Shown here: positions 56,327 to 64,000 of the stretch, piece by piece
Layout: every line of letters begins with the position of its first letter
Numbering within the stretch: the first letter of the stretch is position 1
Source of the DNA: Candidatus Micrarchaeota archaeon CG1_02_47_40
GTDB taxonomy: Archaea > Micrarchaeota > Micrarchaeia > Anstonellales > CG1-02-47-40
Assembly: GCA_001871475.1 (NCBI GenBank)
Contig: MNVE01000002.1
Span: 1-64,000, forward strand
Length of the DNA: 64,000 bases
Direction of reading: 5' to 3'
The notes under the pieces: generated by a model
Database searches by the model: none
What the model was told of the DNA's origin: nothing
Seen by the model: the letters and a program-made list of their open reading frames with translations, nothing else
Translations under genes and position numbers: made by a program

Positions 56327-56365
56327 CGGATAAGGGATAAAAGAAAGGAGAAGCCAAAGAGGTAG
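56300..56365 (+). repeat. Duplicated rps12 3' end supplying the rps7 ribosome site
   Basis: 56300-56326 (gene end, ending CCAAAGAGGTAA) recurs at 56339-56365 (ending CCAAAGAGGTAG). The second copy runs into GAGGTAGGAGTG, which is the only Shine-Dalgarno candidate for rps7. Confidence 0.85.
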
Positions 56366-56376
56366 GAGTGATTTTC

Positions 56377-56979
56377 ATGGATGAAAAACTTTTCGGAAAA
56401 TACGATATTGCCGGCGTCGAAATTCCCGATGCTTCGCTAAAGCAGTACATAACTCTTTCCACAAAGCTTCACACGCACGGGAGGCACTCCGCACGCCCGC
56501 TTGCAAAGGGAAAGGTCAGCATAGTGGAGAGGCTTGCAAACAAGCTCATGAGGGGAGGCACAGGAAAGAAGACGAGCGGGAAGATAATACGCACTCACGG
56601 GCGCATGCAGGGGAAGAAGACAAAGGCGCTGAAAATCGTAGAAGGCGCATTCAGCATTGTTGCAAACCGCACGCAGAAAAACCCATTGCAGCTTCTTATT
56701 TCCGCAGTGATAAATTCCGCTCCGCGCGAGGATTTCACGAAGGTTTCCTTCGGCGGGGTATCCTATCAGGTGGCGGTTGACGTATCCGCATCGCGCAGGC
56801 TTGACATGGCATTGCGCAACATCACCCTGGCGGCAATAATGAAGGCTTTTGACGTGAAAAAAAACCTGACTGAAGCGCTTGCCGATGAGATAGAATACGC
56901 GGCAAAAATGGATGCGGCAAACTCCTTTGCAATCAAAAAGAGAGATGAAACCGAAAGGATGGCGCGGGCTGCAAGGTAA
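56377..56979 (+). CDS. rps7: Ribosomal protein S7 (uS7)
   Basis: A primary 16S rRNA-binding protein of the head. IVERLANKLMRGG, KTKALKIVEGAFSIVANRTQKNPLQLLISAVINSAPRED and GVSYQVAVDVSASRRLDMALRNI match the family. About 200 residues. ATG 56377 (MDEKLFGKYD) is used; an upstream start is possible. Confidence 0.96.
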   Translation: MDEKLFGKYDIAGVEIPDASLKQYITLSTKLHTHGRHSARPLAKGKVSIVERLANKLMRGGTGKKTSGKIIRTHGRMQGKKTKALKIVEGAFSIVANRTQKNPLQLLISAVINSAPREDFTKVSFGGVSYQVAVDVSASRRLDMALRNITLAAIMKAFDVKKNLTEALADEIEYAAKMDAANSFAIKKRDETERMARAAR

Positions 56980-57006
56980 TCTCTCCTTTATTTTGAGGTA
57001 TTTCAC

Positions 57007-59196
57007 ATGGTCAGAAAAGAATACGTGGTTGAAGAAGTGCAGAAGCTGATGTACAACGTAGATGACGTGCGCAACGTCGCAATAGTGGCGCACGTGGACC
57101 ACGGCAAAACAACCCTTACCGATTCCCTTGTTGCGCGCGCAGGATTGATTTCAAAGGAGCTTGCAGGGGAAATGCGCATGATGGATTTTGACGAGCAGGA
57201 ACAGGCGCGCGGAATCACCATCAAATCCGCAAACATCTCCCTTGGCTTTGAGCTGAAAGGCAAGGACTACATGATTAATCTTATTGACACTCCCGGGCAT
57301 GTTGATTTTGGAGGGCACGTAACGCGCGCAATGCGCGCAGTGGATGGAATCGTGCTTGTTATCGATTCAGTTGAAGGGATAATGCCCCAGACGGAAACAG
57401 TGCTTCGCCAGTCTTTGAGGGAAATGGCGCGCCCGTGTGTATTCATAAACAAGATAGACAGGCTCATAAACGAGCTGCAGCTTACTCCCGAGGCAATGCA
57501 GGCAAAACTTCTGAAAATAATTGCCGGAGTAAATAAGATAATAAACGATTTTGCCGCAGCGGAGTGCAAGGAGGCATGGCAGATAGACGTGAAAAAAGGC
57601 AACGTTGCATTCGGCTCGGCATTCAACAAGTGGGCGGTTTCCATAGTTTCAATGCAGCGCTTCAACATCTCCTTCAAAGACGTATACGAATACTGCGTAA
57701 AGCGCGACCACAAGACGCTTGTTGAAAAGTCGCCCCTTGACGAGGTAATGCTTGAGATGATGGTCACGCACCTTCCAAACCCAAAAGCCGCGCAAAAATA
57801 CAGAATACCAGTGATTTGGAAGGGGGAGAGCGCTTCTGATGAGGGGAAAGCGATGCTTGCCTGCGATGCCGGCGCAAAAACCGTAGGCGTCGTGTTCGGT
57901 GTAGTGAATGATGAGCATGCGGGAGAAGTGGCAATGGTCCGCGTATTTTCCGGAAGCATACAAAAAGGGGACATGATTTACCTCGCATCAAAATATCACA
58001 CGGAAAAAGTGCAGCAGGTCGCAATTTACATGGGAAAGGACAGAGTGATGTGCGAGAAGGTAATAGCAGGCAACATCGCCGGCATAGTCGGCTTGAAAGA
58101 CGTTTTTGTGGGGGAAACCATCTCCACACAGGAGATTTACCCATTTGAGCAGATAAAGCACTACTCGGAGCCGGTGGTTACAAAATCAATTGAAGCCTCC
58201 GACTCAAAGGATTTGGCAAAACTGATTATTGCATTGCGCGAAATCTCAAAGGAGGATGCCACAATACGCGTTGAAATCAACCAGGAAACAGGCGAGCACC
58301 TCATTTCAGGCATGGGTGAGCTCCATTTAGAGATTATAGAATACAAAATAAGGAATGAGAAAGGCGTCAAGATAAAGACATCGCCCCCCATTGTCGTCTA
58401 CCGCGAAACCATAACCGGCTCCGCCGGGCCGGTAGAGGGCAAATCCCCAAACAAGCACACGAAGCTCAAGCTGGAGATTGAGCCGGTTGAGCCTGGAGTT
58501 TTTGCGGCAATGCTTGATGGGAAGGTGCCTGACGGGCGGCCCAAGGGAAAAGTGCTTGTGGAAGTGCTTGTTGAGGCGGGGATGGACAGGGTGCAGGCAA
58601 AAAACATCTGGGACATAAAGAACAATTCCATACTCATAAATGACACGCGCGGAATACAATACATGAATGAAATAGAAGAGCTTGTTATACAGGGATTTGA
58701 AGAGGCAATGCAGAAGGGTCCGCTTGCAAAGGAGAAGGTGGTGGGGGTAAAGGTGCGCATAATTGACGCGCAGATACACGAAGACCCTGTACACCGCGGG
58801 CCTGCCCAACTGCTTCCCACAATAAAGCGCCCGATATACGCGGGGATGCTTTATGCCGGCACCGTATTGCAGGAGCCAAAGCAGAAAGTGCTCTTTCAGA
58901 TACCCCAAGAGTATACTGCCAACATCATTTCACTTATAGGCGGAAGAAGGGGGCAGATGCTTGACATACAGCAGGAAGGGGAAACTGCCACAATCAATGC
59001 GAAACTGCCTGTTTCAGAGATGTTCGGCTTTGCAAACGAAGTAAGGGGGGCGACTCAAGGCAGGGCGATTTGGTATCAGGAGTATGCAGGCTATGAAACG
59101 CTTCCAAGGGATTTGCTCTTAAAAACAGTGCAGGACATCCGCAAGAGAAAAGGCGACCCGCCCGAACCGCCTACGCCGCAGGACTTTATGGATTGA
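57007..59196 (+). CDS. fusA: Translation elongation factor EF-2
   Basis: The translocase GTPase, 729 residues. G1 AHVDHGKTTLTDSL, G3 DTPGHVDF and G4 NKIDRL are intact. The diphthamide loop HEDPVHRGPAQ places the target His at 596, consistent with a dph2 gene in the window. The C-terminal GRRGQMLDIQQEG and EVRGATQGRA segments are normal. Confidence 0.97.
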   Translation: MVRKEYVVEEVQKLMYNVDDVRNVAIVAHVDHGKTTLTDSLVARAGLISKELAGEMRMMDFDEQEQARGITIKSANISLGFELKGKDYMINLIDTPGHVDFGGHVTRAMRAVDGIVLVIDSVEGIMPQTETVLRQSLREMARPCVFINKIDRLINELQLTPEAMQAKLLKIIAGVNKIINDFAAAECKEAWQIDVKKGNVAFGSAFNKWAVSIVSMQRFNISFKDVYEYCVKRDHKTLVEKSPLDEVMLEMMVTHLPNPKAAQKYRIPVIWKGESASDEGKAMLACDAGAKTVGVVFGVVNDEHAGEVAMVRVFSGSIQKGDMIYLASKYHTEKVQQVAIYMGKDRVMCEKVIAGNIAGIVGLKDVFVGETISTQEIYPFEQIKHYSEPVVTKSIEASDSKDLAKLIIALREISKEDATIRVEINQETGEHLISGMGELHLEIIEYKIRNEKGVKIKTSPPIVVYRETITGSAGPVEGKSPNKHTKLKLEIEPVEPGVFAAMLDGKVPDGRPKGKVLVEVLVEAGMDRVQAKNIWDIKNNSILINDTRGIQYMNEIEELVIQGFEEAMQKGPLAKEKVVGVKVRIIDAQIHEDPVHRGPAQLLPTIKRPIYAGMLYAGTVLQEPKQKVLFQIPQEYTANIISLIGGRRGQMLDIQQEGETATINAKLPVSEMFGFANEVRGATQGRAIWYQEYAGYETLPRDLLLKTVQDIRKRKGDPPEPPTPQDFMD

Positions 59197-59200
59197 TAAC

Positions 59201-59338
59201 ATGCCCGCTCTTACGAATCAAACGTTCATCAATATAAGGAAAGGCGAAAAGGAAGCAAGAGCGGGCAAAGGAATTCTTCTTTCCGATTATCTTGCAAAAA
59301 GCACGAAGGGCAGGGATAATTCTCATTCCCACAAGTAG
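59201..59338 (+). CDS. Candidate small protein after fusA
   Basis: A 45-residue ORF beginning MPALTNQTFINIRKGEKEAR, four bases after the EF-2 stop, ending SHSHK. It has no obvious Shine-Dalgarno but could be coupled to EF-2. Its last 16 bases overlap the end of the convergent gene. No family is recognised; it may be a remnant. Confidence 0.35.
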   Translation: MPALTNQTFINIRKGEKEARAGKGILLSDYLAKSTKGRDNSHSHK

Positions 59339-59838
59339 ACTTTCATCGTTCCCGCTTCTTTGTTCTCCCCATTCAGGAGGATTATTCCCCTTGTAGCAAC
59401 CGCAACATTCTTTGCAGAGGAAGGAACATCAATTCCGATATTATACTCCGCCACTCCTGTGTTTATCTCAATCGTATAATCATAAATCGTATTCAGCAGT
59501 TTCTTGCTTTCCAAATAACTTCCACCAGGAATAATTCCATCCGCATAATCCCTAAACGCAATAATCTTATTCGCATCAAGCACAACAGTTCCAAAGCCCT
59601 GCGCAAACCCTATCTGCCCAATCTCCTCCAGTTCTCCAATCTTCTCATCCCAATCCTCCGGCTGTCCCGGTGTAAGCAATCCATCCGAAACCGCAAGCGC
59701 CTCCTCCTGCAAATTCACTGAACTCTCATTCATGGTCGCCTTTATCCCAAACCAGTAATTCCCCAATATGGAAAGTGCCAGAATGAATATGAGCACTGCG
59801 GCAATCGCATCAAATGAGAAATACTGCCCTTTTTTCAT
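59323..59838 (-). CDS. Prepilin-like protein, KKGQ-FSFDA type
   Basis: The N terminus MKKGQYFSFDAIAAVLIFILALSILG is a class III-like signal: basic tip, Gly4, then a hydrophobic helix. The acidic residue is Asp at +6 rather than Glu at +5. The mature part is about 165 residues, beta-rich at the C terminus. It is last of five secreted or pilus-like genes on this strand. Confidence 0.8.
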   Translation of the reverse strand: MKKGQYFSFDAIAAVLIFILALSILGNYWFGIKATMNESSVNLQEEALAVSDGLLTPGQPEDWDEKIGELEEIGQIGFAQGFGTVVLDANKIIAFRDYADGIIPGGSYLESKKLLNTIYDYTIEINTGVAEYNIGIDVPSSAKNVAVATRGIILLNGENKEAGTMKVYLWE

Positions 59839-59874
59839 GTTGATTACCTCTCCTTACCATAATTACCATTGACG

Positions 59875-60417
59875 TTATTGTTCAACTCCGATATTTGCTC
59901 CTGTTCCCGCCCCTCCGCCTGTCCCCTGCCATTCCCCAACATTCTCATACCTCTGCGCAATCTTCAGCGTCCCTTCATCATTCTCTATTGAGTAATACCC
60001 CTTGCTTGGGGTTATTTCTATTAGATAAACATTGCTTGCTTGGCTCGCACTCACTCCTTCCCCACTAATCGCCTCAAGCGCCTTCGTTCTTATGGGATAA
60101 AGCTGGCTATGCCCTTCCCCTCCCTCCTTCCACTCCACCCTCACAAACCCATCCTTCCCAAAAGACGCACTATATTCTCCCCCAAGCAATCTCTGCTCGC
60201 AATCAAACACCCCGAAAAAACCGCTCCCCGCGGAAAGCGCAGCATTAACGCTCTCCGCAAACGAATTCCCAATCTGGTCAGCAACTGCGGTTTTCCGTAT
60301 AGACGCATCCTTCAAATAGCCAAAAAGAAGCATAGTAGTGGCAGCAGAGAAAACCAGCAGGAAGAATCCTGCGTATGCCAAGAATTCAACAGAGCTTTGC
60401 CCTTTTTTATTCAACAT
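59875..60417 (-). CDS. Class III signal-peptide prepilin-like protein
   Basis: MLNKKGQSSVEFLAYAGFFLLVFSAATTMLL has a canonical KKG/Q cleavage site with Glu at +5. The mature domain is about 175 residues with a Gly/Thr-rich tail. It overlaps the end of the upstream gene by 11 bases. Probably a minor pilin. Confidence 0.85.
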   Translation of the reverse strand: MLNKKGQSSVEFLAYAGFFLLVFSAATTMLLFGYLKDASIRKTAVADQIGNSFAESVNAALSAGSGFFGVFDCEQRLLGGEYSASFGKDGFVRVEWKEGGEGHSQLYPIRTKALEAISGEGVSASQASNVYLIEITPSKGYYSIENDEGTLKIAQRYENVGEWQGTGGGAGTGANIGVEQ

Positions 60418-60841
60418 AATTTATTTCCACCACTCTCAACCCTTCATTATACTCAAGCGCAATCGTATGCAATCCCTGCCCCAAACTACTATCAAGCTTC
60501 CCTGTCGTCTTTTCCGTAATATTCACCCTGCTTTTTGCCACAATCTCCTGCTCCTTTCCCCCAAGCGCAATCCTAAACACCACTTCATTCCCCAAAGCCG
60601 TCACATTCTTCAAATTTTCAGGATAATTCACAGCAATGGTTTTTTTTGCCCCGTCCCCCTGCGCATACACCTCAAATGCCGCATCCGCAATCTTCTGCGC
60701 ATCCATCCGCGCCATGTTCAGGTTCAGCTTTTCCCCTTCAAATCCCGCGCTTCCAAGCAAAATCACAAGCGCGGGCACCAATATCACTATCGCAAAGCCC
60801 GCCATAATCAGCATTTCAGTGGAAACTTGCGCTTTTCTCAT
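60407..60841 (-). CDS. Class III signal-peptide prepilin-like protein
   Basis: MRKAQVSTEMLIMAGFAIVILVPALVILLG has cleavage after Ala with Gln +1 and Glu +5. The mature part is about 140 residues, with a beta-sandwich-like pattern (KKTIAVNYPENLKNVTALGNEVVFRIALGG). Start at ATG 60841. It overlaps its neighbours slightly, implying one transcript. Confidence 0.85.
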   Translation of the reverse strand: MRKAQVSTEMLIMAGFAIVILVPALVILLGSAGFEGEKLNLNMARMDAQKIADAAFEVYAQGDGAKKTIAVNYPENLKNVTALGNEVVFRIALGGKEQEIVAKSRVNITEKTTGKLDSSLGQGLHTIALEYNEGLRVVEINYVE

Positions 60842-62502
60842 TGGCTGCACCCTCCGCTTGGACAGGTCATCAGAGCCTCGTCATACTCATCGCCGTAGTA
60901 AAACAGAAGGTGTTCGGTATCCATCCTAAACTGCCCAAGGCATCCGTCAAGCGGTGTTGAAGCAGACGGGCATATCTCAGCGCACATTGTAGGCGTCTTG
61001 CACCCGCTCATTCCCTTCACTATCAAATTGCCGCCAGCAGTCGGCTCAAAATACTTATGGTCAATCCTATTGTGCTCATTAGTTTCCGCTTTTAATGGAT
61101 CCTGGTCTCCTCCATAAATTCTTCCCACAAGGAATGTTTCTATTCCGAATTCGCTTGCTTGCCCATACCCGCCATTCAAAAATCTCTGCAAATATGAAGG
61201 CGCATCCGCATTCTCAACGTAAAGCTGGCACTTTGAAACCTCCCTCAAATTCTCAATACTGTAAATTCTGTGTTTGTTGTTTATGGTTGCGGCATCCCAA
61301 TCCTCATTGGCAATCAATACATACATTCCATCGGAGATTGACGCCGAATAAGGCCAGCTTCCAGCGGCAAACGGCTTATCAGATTCGTTTGCCAGCGTGA
61401 CGCTTGGCTCATATCCCACAGGGTTTTCATCATATTCTATCCACTCCCGGCAGTTTAAGCAATTCACATCGTAATATCTTACTCCTCCCAGCACTTCTTC
61501 AGAATGCGTTTCAGTATTAGTAATAATCACCGCCCCAACCGCGCTTATGTTTTCCCAGAATGAATACACGCAGGCGCCATATTCCATCGGATTCCCAATG
61601 CCGATGCAAGGTTCCATCCAACCAGTCTTCCATATAATCCTTTCGGGATGCTCCTCTCCTGAAGGCTCATCTCCTTCATATATCTGCCCATAAAACCAGC
61701 CAGCGCCATTTACAATTCCACTCTCATCATTTACCAACTCTTCCGGTTTTACTGAATCCGCATCCTCCAAATTTTCATTGTGAATTATCTGCCTCACCAG
61801 CGGCAAAGAGGGAGTATACCCGCCTTGGGATTGAAGCGACCAATAGCTTCTTCCCACAAGCGGGTCAGGCAATCCTTCTATCGGCACAAAAGCGCTTGCA
61901 GTCAGACTTTTAGCCAAATACATTTTCCCCTCAAAATCAGTAATATTCACGTCCACTTCAAAACTAACCTTCACGCTCCAGGGAGTATTTTGCTCAACGC
62001 TTGCCCCATCTAATTTCAATTTCCCGAACTTCACCTCAAAACCCATTTCATTTGCAGTGCCATTCACGCTTTCCATCCACTGCCTCAAAGTAAACTGCGG
62101 CTGGCTTATGATTGTAATGCCTTCACCCTCAAGTGCTACAAGCTCCTCATCAGCACCAACAGACGCGCAGTTTATGTTCGTTCCCCCAATCTGCACACTT
62201 CCATTTTCAGCCAAAGCGATTATTGTGTTCTTAACTCCTCCCAATTCACCCAGCCCACCATAGTTTTGTTCAAGCTCATACTGCGCCAAGCATCCCATTG
62301 CCCTGTAAGTTGATAAATTCGCCGCCTCGCTTAATTTCCCGTCCGTAATCTGCGAAAGCAAGAAAGCAAAAGAATCCGTCTTTATTTTCTCTGGCAATCT
62401 TTTCTCCTTTATCTTATTCTCTTCAGCCCAAATGCTCAAGCTGATTAAAAGTATTGAGAGAAGCACTACAAACATTGCAGTGAAGAATATTCCCTTTTTC
62501 AT
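60838..62502 (-). CDS. Large secreted or membrane-anchored protein of the pilin cluster
   Basis: A 554-residue protein with an N-terminal anchor (MKKGIFFTAMFVVLLSILLISL) lacking the Glu of true prepilins, then a large exposed region with many Cys (CLAQYE, NCLNCREW, CKTPTMCAEICP). No family is recognised. It overlaps the next gene by four bases. Its size and position suggest a tip or adhesin subunit, by inference. Confidence 0.78.
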   Translation of the reverse strand: MKKGIFFTAMFVVLLSILLISLSIWAEENKIKEKRLPEKIKTDSFAFLLSQITDGKLSEAANLSTYRAMGCLAQYELEQNYGGLGELGGVKNTIIALAENGSVQIGGTNINCASVGADEELVALEGEGITIISQPQFTLRQWMESVNGTANEMGFEVKFGKLKLDGASVEQNTPWSVKVSFEVDVNITDFEGKMYLAKSLTASAFVPIEGLPDPLVGRSYWSLQSQGGYTPSLPLVRQIIHNENLEDADSVKPEELVNDESGIVNGAGWFYGQIYEGDEPSGEEHPERIIWKTGWMEPCIGIGNPMEYGACVYSFWENISAVGAVIITNTETHSEEVLGGVRYYDVNCLNCREWIEYDENPVGYEPSVTLANESDKPFAAGSWPYSASISDGMYVLIANEDWDAATINNKHRIYSIENLREVSKCQLYVENADAPSYLQRFLNGGYGQASEFGIETFLVGRIYGGDQDPLKAETNEHNRIDHKYFEPTAGGNLIVKGMSGCKTPTMCAEICPSASTPLDGCLGQFRMDTEHLLFYYGDEYDEALMTCPSGGCSQ

Positions 62503-63059
62503 ATATACACCGAAACCCTTACCAGTCCTACGTAAATTTCACCGGGATTATATGTGCTTGCAGGCATGGCGCACACTTCCCCCTCTCCGCAATTAACCCC
62601 CCCCATCCCGCTTGGCATTACTGAATACCCGCTTACAGGGCTTTTCGCATTCGCCTCAAATTTCTTCATCCCTTTCGCGTGATTTGAAGTCGGGTCAGTC
62701 GCAGTATCGTATGCACTAATCCAGCTGCCGCTTTGTGCATCATAAACATCAAACCTAAAGCCGTATTGTTCAGGGATGATTGCTTTCGCCACATCCAAGG
62801 GCGTACCTCCCACGCTTCCCCCGCTTGCGCCAAGCCCTGCCTCCCCAATCTGCTCAAGGCAGGTTTTCCCGCTGCAATCCGCCTCATCAAGTGCAGACAG
62901 CGTATCCTTTGCAAGGTAATACGCCTGCATATATGCTCCGCCTGATGACTCGGGAACGGAGTAAATAAGAAAGAGGGAATAAACAGTAACCACTGCAAGC
63001 ATCAGCGCAACAAACGCGTCAATCGTGAAAACCAATCCCTTTTTCTTCAAGAAATCCAT
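62499..63059 (-). CDS. Prepilin-like protein, KKKG-FTIDA type
   Basis: MDFLKKKGLVFTIDAFVALMLAVVTVYSLFLIY resembles the gene at 59323-59838, sharing a KG-xxF(S/T)xDA start. About 175 mature residues contain two Cys pairs (CSGKTC, and C...C near 155-165). First of the five-gene cluster. Confidence 0.8.
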   Translation of the reverse strand: MDFLKKKGLVFTIDAFVALMLAVVTVYSLFLIYSVPESSGGAYMQAYYLAKDTLSALDEADCSGKTCLEQIGEAGLGASGGSVGGTPLDVAKAIIPEQYGFRFDVYDAQSGSWISAYDTATDPTSNHAKGMKKFEANAKSPVSGYSVMPSGMGGVNCGEGEVCAMPASTYNPGEIYVGLVRVSVYI

Positions 63060-63133
63060 CCCCTCTTATTTTTTTTATTTTCGCTGTCTTTTACAATTAC
63101 CCGAACCCATCTCCCCCTTTTCTTGTTGCTTCC

Positions 63134-64000
63134 TCATACATTTACCTTAAACCCTTCCCCTCTTATCTTTGCCATTACCCCTTCCGAAACCGCCTCAACA
63201 AAACCTCCAAAAAGCGCACTTTCGCTTAAAATTCCCCCAAGCCACCCCTTCTCCTTTTTCTCAATCTTGCATACTCTCGGCTTTCCCTTTAAGCCTGCAA
63301 GCCTTCCCGCCTCTTCTACTGCCGTCTCTTTTCCCCCCAGTTTATCCACAAGCCCTAAAGAGTAAGCCTGCCTTCCAGTCAATATCCTGCTGTCAAATAT
63401 CCTCTCCTCATTCTCATTTATCTTTCCCTTCCTTCCATCAATCACCGCTTTCTTGAACTCCGCATACTCCTCTTCTACAATTCCCTGCAATATACCTATC
63501 TCCTCCTCGCTTGCCTTTCTTGCAGGGTTTCCAATATCCTTAAACTTCCCTTCCGCTATGCTTGTTTCATTCAGCCCGATTTTTTCAAAAAGCCCGCTCA
63601 TTTCCAGGTAAGTTATCCTCGCGCCGATATTTCCCGTAAGCGCGCTTGGTTCGGAAACTATGTAATCCGTTCCCGCGCCTATGTAATACCCTCCAGATGC
63701 TGCCATCTCCCTAAAATACGCAACAGTCGGCTTTTTTGCATTCACCACCGCTTCATGCACTTCATGCGTCGCAACCACGGAGCCGCCTGGCGTGTTTATC
63801 ACGAGCATTATCGCGCCCACTCCCTCTTCCTCATCCGCTTCTTCAATCAATTTTGCAATATCCTCCGAACCCATTATCCCGCCAAAGAAAAGAGTCGGCT
63901 CAATCCCCTGCGCCACAATCTCCCCGTTTATTTCCACTACCCCTATGCACTTCTCCCCAAGCCCTCCGGCATTCAGAAACGGCATGATAATTAATACAGC
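63134..64000 (-). CDS. sppA: Signal peptide peptidase SppA (5' end beyond window)
   Basis: A membrane serine protease of the Ser-Lys type. The visible 283 residues from ATG 63985 contain VINTPGGSV, the nucleophile S97 in MAASGGYYIG, and the Lys-bearing EGKFKDIGNPARKAS. The reading frame stays open to the window edge, with AVLII upstream of the ATG resembling the end of a membrane helix, so the gene is probably partial here. It faces the pilin-like cluster on the same strand with a 75-base AT-rich gap. Confidence 0.9.
   Translation of the reverse strand, partial: AVLIIMPFLNAGGLGEKCIGVVEINGEIVAQGIEPTLFFGGIMGSEDIAKLIEEADEEEGVGAIMLVINTPGGSVVATHEVHEAVVNAKKPTVAYFREMAASGGYYIGAGTDYIVSEPSALTGNIGARITYLEMSGLFEKIGLNETSIAEGKFKDIGNPARKASEEEIGILQGIVEEEYAEFKKAVIDGRKGKINENEERIFDSRILTGRQAYSLGLVDKLGGKETAVEEAGRLAGLKGKPRVCKIEKKEKGWLGGILSESALFGGFVEAVSEGVMAKIRGEGFKVNV

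Overview
This window is archaeal chromosome. The evidence is an A-type ATP synthase operon, a split RNA polymerase (rpoH, B'', B', A', A''), ribosomal proteins P1/P0/L1, L30e, S12 and S7, EF-2 with a diphthamide-site His, the archaeal aromatic-precursor pair (ADH synthase and dehydroquinate synthase II), cupin-type glucose-6-phosphate isomerase, class III prepilin signals, TATA boxes about 26 bases upstream of leaderless starts, and a tRNA with bulge-helix-bulge introns. Dense packing, short proteins and several small class III signal proteins suggest a DPANN-type lineage (Diapherotrites/Micrarchaeota-like). That placement is inference.

Layout. 1-6 kb: a tandem hairpin repeat, alaS, then a minus-strand operon of ADH synthase, dehydroquinate synthase II, a hypothetical gene and cupin GPI. 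6-11 kb: a tRNA-Ile(GAT) with two introns, then minus-strand genes for a coiled-coil protein, a metallo-beta-lactamase RNase-like protein, an XPF-type nuclease without helicase, and a PIN-like protein. 11-18 kb: a winged-helix protein, a structured non-coding stretch, a prepilin, SMC, and a transglutaminase-like protein with a strand-rich tail. 18-28 kb: a ComEC-like lipoprotein, translin, UMP kinase, Hsp20, Dph2, PEP synthase, a NYN-domain protein, NMN adenylyltransferase and an FKBP. 28-35 kb: a toxin-antitoxin patch, the P1-P0-L1 operon, an HD hydrolase, an orphan HicB-like protein, DNA ligase and a sugar nucleotidyltransferase. 36-46 kb: the complete A-ATPase operon H-I-K-E-C-F-A-B-D with an intein in subunit A. 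46-59 kb: the RNA polymerase/translation operon with an intein in rpoA2. 59-64 kb: a five-gene cluster of prepilin-like and secreted proteins, then SppA, which runs off the right edge.

The genes are mostly housekeeping. Dph2 is expected to modify the EF-2 encoded 35 kb away. The most unusual features lie between the genes. At five loci the last 15-30 bases of a gene, including its stop codon, are duplicated in the downstream spacer (pilin, hsp20, dph2, rpoB1, rps12); at a sixth (ahaH/ahaI) both gene ends are copied. The arrays range from two copies to a perfectly periodic nine-copy 14-bp array between rpoB1 and rpoA1. Several duplications create tiny start-stop mini-cistrons or extra ribosome binding sites. 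A second theme is compact nested-hairpin elements (outer stem plus one to three small hairpins) in spacers. One similar pair of hairpins sits in frame inside a HicB-like antitoxin. No rRNA genes, insertion sequences or CRISPR arrays were seen.
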